The notes under the pieces are model-generated. The model worked only from the letters and a program-made list of their open reading frames with translations, did not search any database and was not told the origin of the DNA. Shown in pieces: positions 14,947 to 18,829 of a DNA stretch of 18,829 bases. Where the stretch lies: assembly GCF_938017775.1 (NCBI RefSeq), contig NZ_CALIIU010000058.1, positions 1-18,829 of the forward strand. Reading direction: 5' to 3'. This stretch comes from an uncultured Campylobacter sp. Lineage in GTDB: Bacteria; Campylobacterota; Campylobacteria; Campylobacterales; Campylobacteraceae. The translations under genes and the position numbers were made by a program. Each line of letters starts with the position of its first letter. The first letter of the stretch is position 1.

Positions 14947-17900
14947 ATGCAAATTTTATGTTTAAGCTCTATTTTTAATGGCTCGGGGCGACTTGGCGCT
15001 TCTACTGATACAAAAGGATATTTCGGCGTCTTTACCCAAGCAAAGAAACGCCTTGCCGCTCTTTTGCTTCTTGGTTTGCTGGCTCCTTGTTTTTCATATT
15101 GCGAGATAATACCCGATAACTCCGCCCCCGTAAATCATAGAGCTTCGGTATCTCAAACCCCGAATGCTCCCGCTACTCAGATAGATATAGCCTCTCCTAA
15201 CGATAGAGGGGTTTCTATCAACGAATACTCTAAATTTAATACCCCCAAAGAGGGCACGGTATTTAATAACTCTCAAGGCGGAGCCATAAGTAAAACGGCG
15301 GGCTATATACCTCCAAATCCGAGACTCAATCGCGGCGAAGCCAAGCTTATAATCAATCAGGTAAACTCGCCTCTTCCTTCAAATTTACAGGGTAATATAG
15401 AGATAGCGGGCAGAAAAGCCGATCTCATCATCGCTAATCCTAGCGGCATCAACGTAAACGGCGCTACCATAATAAATTCCTCCTCCACTACGTTAAGCAC
15501 CGCCAAACCCACCTATGAAAACGGACATCTTAAATCCCTAAACATAAGTAAGGAAGGCTCTATAAATATAGGAGCGGACGGCCTAAACGATAACGGAGAT
15601 TATCTAAACGTAATATCTAATAGCCTAAAGCTGGAGGGTAAAATTTACGCAAACGAGATAAACGTAGTAGCGACTGACGGTAAGGTATCTTTAAAAAATA
15701 CAAACTCCGGATTAAGGCGGGATAATCTAAAGATCGAGCAAGAAGGGGGATCGCATCCTAAGGGCGTATCCATAGACTCCTCGGCTCTAGGCGGAATGTA
15801 CGCGGGCAAGATAAATATAATATCTACTAAAGATGGAGCGGGCATCAACAATAAGGGGGCTATCTTAGCGGACAGCTCTTTAAAGATAGACGCTAACGGA
15901 GATCTGATAAATGAAGGAAAGCTGGGTTCCAACGGACAGACTCAAATCAGCTCTAAGACCATCTCCAACCAAAAGGGCTCTAAAATTTCAGCCTCCAATC
16001 TGGGTATAAAAGCCTCCTCGGTAGAAAACAGAGGAAATATACAGGCTAATACTCTAAAGCTAAAAGCGGATAGGCTAGATAATATAAAAGGCACCATAAG
16101 CTCAAGCTCCGCCTTAAAGATAGAGGCTAGAAGCCTAAGCAACAAAGATAGAGCCGTAATAGGAGCGGCTAAGAGCGAAAGGCTAAATGAGCTGGGCTTG
16201 GACGATACCAAAGACCCTTCCAAAGTGGGAGTTATTCCTCCCTCCAAAAACGAGCTTAGCGTAATAAGCGCGGGGCACATATCAAACATAGGCGGAGCGA
16301 TACTTTCAAACGAAAGCTATTTGGATATAAAAGATAGCCTTTTAAACGATAACAGTTTGATGGTATTAAGGGCGCTGGATTCCGAAATTCCAAATTTTTA
16401 TAACCTTTCAGGTTCTACCTTTATAGTACAAGAGGGCTTAAGCTTGCGCGGCAACAATCTACGCAACGAAAGCTCAAAGATCATCTCCCTAGGAGGCGTT
16501 CTTTTAGGCTACGACAGCATAGATAATTCTAAGGGCTCTATCCTAAGCGGAGGAAATTTAATCATAAACAAAGGCGCTCTTAATAATGAAGAGGGACTTA
16601 TAAGCTCCAAAGGAGATCTTGCCTTAAGCTTAGATAGTCTTAGCGCTTTAGGTAAGCTAAACTCGGACGGTAGTTTATATCTGGGCTTAAAGGAGGATTT
16701 GAGCTATAACGGAGGGATCTACGCAAGCGGCGATATATACTTGAACTTACAGGGAAGCTTCATTGCCTTGCAAAGGCTGATCTCCAATAAAGATCTGATC
16801 ATAAACGCAAAGGGTATCAAAAACGAAAGCATCATAGCGGCGCTTGGAAATTTGGCTTTAAAAACAAAGGAGCAAATTTTAAATTTAGGCTCTTTAATCG
16901 CGGGGAACGAGCTGATAACAAACTCTGAAAGTCTAATAAACAAAAAAGCCCTCGTTTATGCGCAAGACGGCATAAATTTAAACGCTAAAAATATCCTCAA
17001 TCAAGACGCGTCAAATATACTTAGCGGAGGGGATATAGTTATAAATACGAGCTTTCTTAGCAACGAAGCGCTATCTAACATCATCTCTCAAAGAAATTTA
17101 AATATTTTTAATGAAAGAGGCGGGGAGGGCAAGGCAGATGAGATAACCAACGCCTCCTCTTTGATATATGCAAGGGGCACTCTTAATATCGGCGCTAAAA
17201 AGCTAAACAACCGCTCGGTTAACGAGCCCGTAAAGAGGGTTCAAAGCACCGGCTATAATATAGATTTTACCTGCAATGGGGATGGTTGGGGTTGCAGCGG
17301 CGTAGCCATACCTTTAAAAGTCAATGCAGCCGAGATAAAAGAGCGCATCCTTAAGCAAAATCCCGATATTAGCCAGGACGAGTTAAACGCTAAGATCATG
17401 GAGGAGCTTAGCGAGCAGGATATGAATCTATACGTATTAAGCTTATATAAAAATACTAGGCTTCCGGGGGAGGATACTAGGCTATATGATGCTATAACGC
17501 TAAGCTTAAAAGACAATCTCTTTAGCATAAGAAGAAGTAAGCCTCATAAGAAGGAGAGATTAAGGCAGATAAGCTACAGCATCAATAAAGAGTATATAAC
17601 GGAAGATAGCCTAAGTAAATTTATGGGCTCCAATATAATCTCCGCAGGGGATAGCAATCTTAACGTAGATGAGCTAAATAACGATAAGAGCGTAATTTAT
17701 GCCTATAACGATCTATCTTTAAACGTAAAGAGCCTAAACAACCGCTCTTTAAGTCTAAATCATAGTATAACGAGCCAGGCGGAGTATAGATGGAAACATA
17801 AAAGCCACGGGGGTAAAGGTGGCTATAGCGACCAAAAGAATATCTACTACTCCCAGCCTGCTATTATCTCCATAATAGGAGCTAAAAAAGATATAAAAGG

Positions 17901-18829
17901 CTATGCGGGGGATATTTCAAATTTAAACTCACACGGGCAGATAAACTCTAGTAACGCTCCTACTCTTATAAAGGAAGCTTTTTCTAAAATAGATTACTCT
18001 CTAATAGGCAAGGGGCTCGGTAATCCTAACGCTTTAAATCTAAATAAAAACGATCTTGCGCCTAGCCTTAATAACGAAGCGGATATGCAAGATATCATTA
18101 GACCTAGCTATATAAACAATCTCTTTTCGCCTATAAGCAGTAAATTTTATAATACCTTCTACGTTTATAGCGAGCTGATACCAGATTTTTCATATATGCA
18201 CAATAAGCTAAGCTTGCTTTATGATAAAAAAAGGACCTCCTTGAACTCTTCGGAGGAAGATGACGGCACTCTACTTAGCTCCGCACCTTCTTTAATATAC
18301 GCAGGAGGCAATATAAATTTAAGCGTAAACGGCGATCTTAGAAACGAAGGGATAATCTACGCGGGCTCTAATATAAGCCTTAAAGCGGGCAGCATATCAA
18401 ATTTAAACTCCGCCTCCAACATCGCCGCAAACGCCCTAAGCATATCGGCCAAAAAGGATATAATAAACGCATCCTCTTTGATACAAGGACGCAGTGTAAA
18501 CTTAAATGCCGGCAGAGATATAGTACATAAAACTCTAAGTAAAGAGATAAACCTAAATAGAGCCTACGGCGATCAAAGCAGCACCTATATAGGCACTATC
18601 TCAAATATAAAATCTACCGAGGGCAGCGTAGCATTAAATGCGGCTCGCGATATAAGCCTAACCGGAGCGAGCATAGACTCTGCTTCAAATTTAATCCTAA
18701 ACGCCGCAAAGGACGTAAATATAAATAGCGCGGAGGAGAAGCTAAGCTATAATTTTAAAAGCAAGGGCGGATACTATAAAGAGGATATCGTTAAGAATAC
18801 AAGCTCCAGGCTTAACGCCAAAGATAATA
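14947..18829 (+). CDS. Two-partner secretion exoprotein (FhaB/CdiA-like TpsA), N-terminal 1294 codons
   Basis: The frame is open from ATG 14947 (GGAGG eight bases upstream) to the end of the window, where the gene is cut. The N-terminus has a long polar n-region (1-32), KKR at 33-35 and a hydrophobic core (36-46), as in exoproteins with extended signal peptides; cleavage is likely about 50-52. The TPS secretion domain (about 75-300) is recognisable from VNSPLPSNLQG, NPSGINVNG at 164-172 (matching the NPNGI hallmark) and DSSALGGMYAGKI. Beta-helix repeats follow to about residue 765, with themes such as GDLINEG, L.I.A..L.N and IYAGGDI. Residues about 768-1115 depart from the repeat: a C776/C783 pair around GDGWG, a charged helical stretch and Tyr/Phe/Pro-rich segments. 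From about 1116 repeats of FHA-2 type resume (GSVALNAARDISL, LILNAAKDVNINSAEE). Transporter-then-exoprotein order resembles cdiBA loci. A C-terminal toxin is not visible. Confidence 0.92.
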   Translation, partial: MQILCLSSIFNGSGRLGASTDTKGYFGVFTQAKKRLAALLLLGLLAPCFSYCEIIPDNSAPVNHRASVSQTPNAPATQIDIASPNDRGVSINEYSKFNTPKEGTVFNNSQGGAISKTAGYIPPNPRLNRGEAKLIINQVNSPLPSNLQGNIEIAGRKADLIIANPSGINVNGATIINSSSTTLSTAKPTYENGHLKSLNISKEGSINIGADGLNDNGDYLNVISNSLKLEGKIYANEINVVATDGKVSLKNTNSGLRRDNLKIEQEGGSHPKGVSIDSSALGGMYAGKINIISTKDGAGINNKGAILADSSLKIDANGDLINEGKLGSNGQTQISSKTISNQKGSKISASNLGIKASSVENRGNIQANTLKLKADRLDNIKGTISSSSALKIEARSLSNKDRAVIGAAKSERLNELGLDDTKDPSKVGVIPPSKNELSVISAGHISNIGGAILSNESYLDIKDSLLNDNSLMVLRALDSEIPNFYNLSGSTFIVQEGLSLRGNNLRNESSKIISLGGVLLGYDSIDNSKGSILSGGNLIINKGALNNEEGLISSKGDLALSLDSLSALGKLNSDGSLYLGLKEDLSYNGGIYASGDIYLNLQGSFIALQRLISNKDLIINAKGIKNESIIAALGNLALKTKEQILNLGSLIAGNELITNSESLINKKALVYAQDGINLNAKNILNQDASNILSGGDIVINTSFLSNEALSNIISQRNLNIFNERGGEGKADEITNASSLIYARGTLNIGAKKLNNRSVNEPVKRVQSTGYNIDFTCNGDGWGCSGVAIPLKVNAAEIKERILKQNPDISQDELNAKIMEELSEQDMNLYVLSLYKNTRLPGEDTRLYDAITLSLKDNLFSIRRSKPHKKERLRQISYSINKEYITEDSLSKFMGSNIISAGDSNLNVDELNNDKSVIYAYNDLSLNVKSLNNRSLSLNHSITSQAEYRWKHKSHGGKGGYSDQKNIYYSQPAIISIIGAKKDIKGYAGDISNLNSHGQINSSNAPTLIKEAFSKIDYSLIGKGLGNPNALNLNKNDLAPSLNNEADMQDIIRPSYINNLFSPISSKFYNTFYVYSELIPDFSYMHNKLSLLYDKKRTSLNSSEEDDGTLLSSAPSLIYAGGNINLSVNGDLRNEGIIYAGSNISLKAGSISNLNSASNIAANALSISAKKDIINASSLIQGRSVNLNAGRDIVHKTLSKEINLNRAYGDQSSTYIGTISNIKSTEGSVALNAARDISLTGASIDSASNLILNAAKDVNINSAEEKLSYNFKSKGGYYKEDIVKNTSSRLNAKDN

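Noticed and set aside
15645..17528. Minus-strand frames of 60-115 codons opposite the exoprotein
   Set aside because: They lie opposite a continuous plus-strand TPS/beta-helix frame that is in phase from 14947 to the window end. Their Leu/Ser-rich composition is what the complement of such repeats gives.

Overview
The window looks like chromosomal DNA of a Campylobacter-like epsilonproteobacterium, probably one of the higher-GC oral species (gracilis, showae, rectus or concisus group). The reasons are the very frequent AAATTT/AAAATTT words, heavy use of ATA, AGA and TTA codons, and the guaA / DUF721-like gene / uvrC neighbourhood, which I recall from Campylobacter jejuni. Species assignment is inference.

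Left end (1-3064): a conspicuously AT-rich two-gene unit on the minus strand. It holds a C5-cytosine DNA methyltransferase and then, overlapping it by one base, a GHKL (MutL/Hsp90/MORC-type) ATPase fused to a C-terminal TIR domain. The unit starts 26 bases after the guaA stop codon, and the composition changes sharply there, so it looks acquired. No restriction nuclease is visible. The arrangement suggests a defence system in which a methylation mark protects self and a DNA-sensing ATPase triggers a TIR NADase. This is the most interesting item in the window.

Core block (3091-7099): guaA (GMP synthase) with a small LptM-like lipoprotein gene upstream on the minus strand. Diverging from them on the plus strand are a DUF721/DciA-like gene and uvrC, overlapping by 20 bases.

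Signalling block (7265-12213): a 1517-residue membrane hybrid histidine kinase, followed 14 bases later by a single-domain response regulator. The kinase has a NIT-type periplasmic sensor, a DHp/CA core, a degenerate receiver, a very long acidic Pro/Glu linker, a canonical receiver, a short basic Val/Pro/Lys linker and a second degenerate receiver. A tRNA-Arg(CCU) gene and an intrinsic terminator close this block.

Right end (12736-18829): a two-partner secretion locus in B-then-A order. A FhaC/ShlB/CdiB-type outer-membrane transporter, best started at a TTG codon, is followed by the first 1294 codons of a FhaB/CdiA-type exoprotein that runs off the window. The exoprotein has a TPS secretion domain, beta-helix repeats, a large non-repetitive insert and then FHA-2-like repeats. 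Whether it ends in a contact-dependent toxin cannot be seen here.
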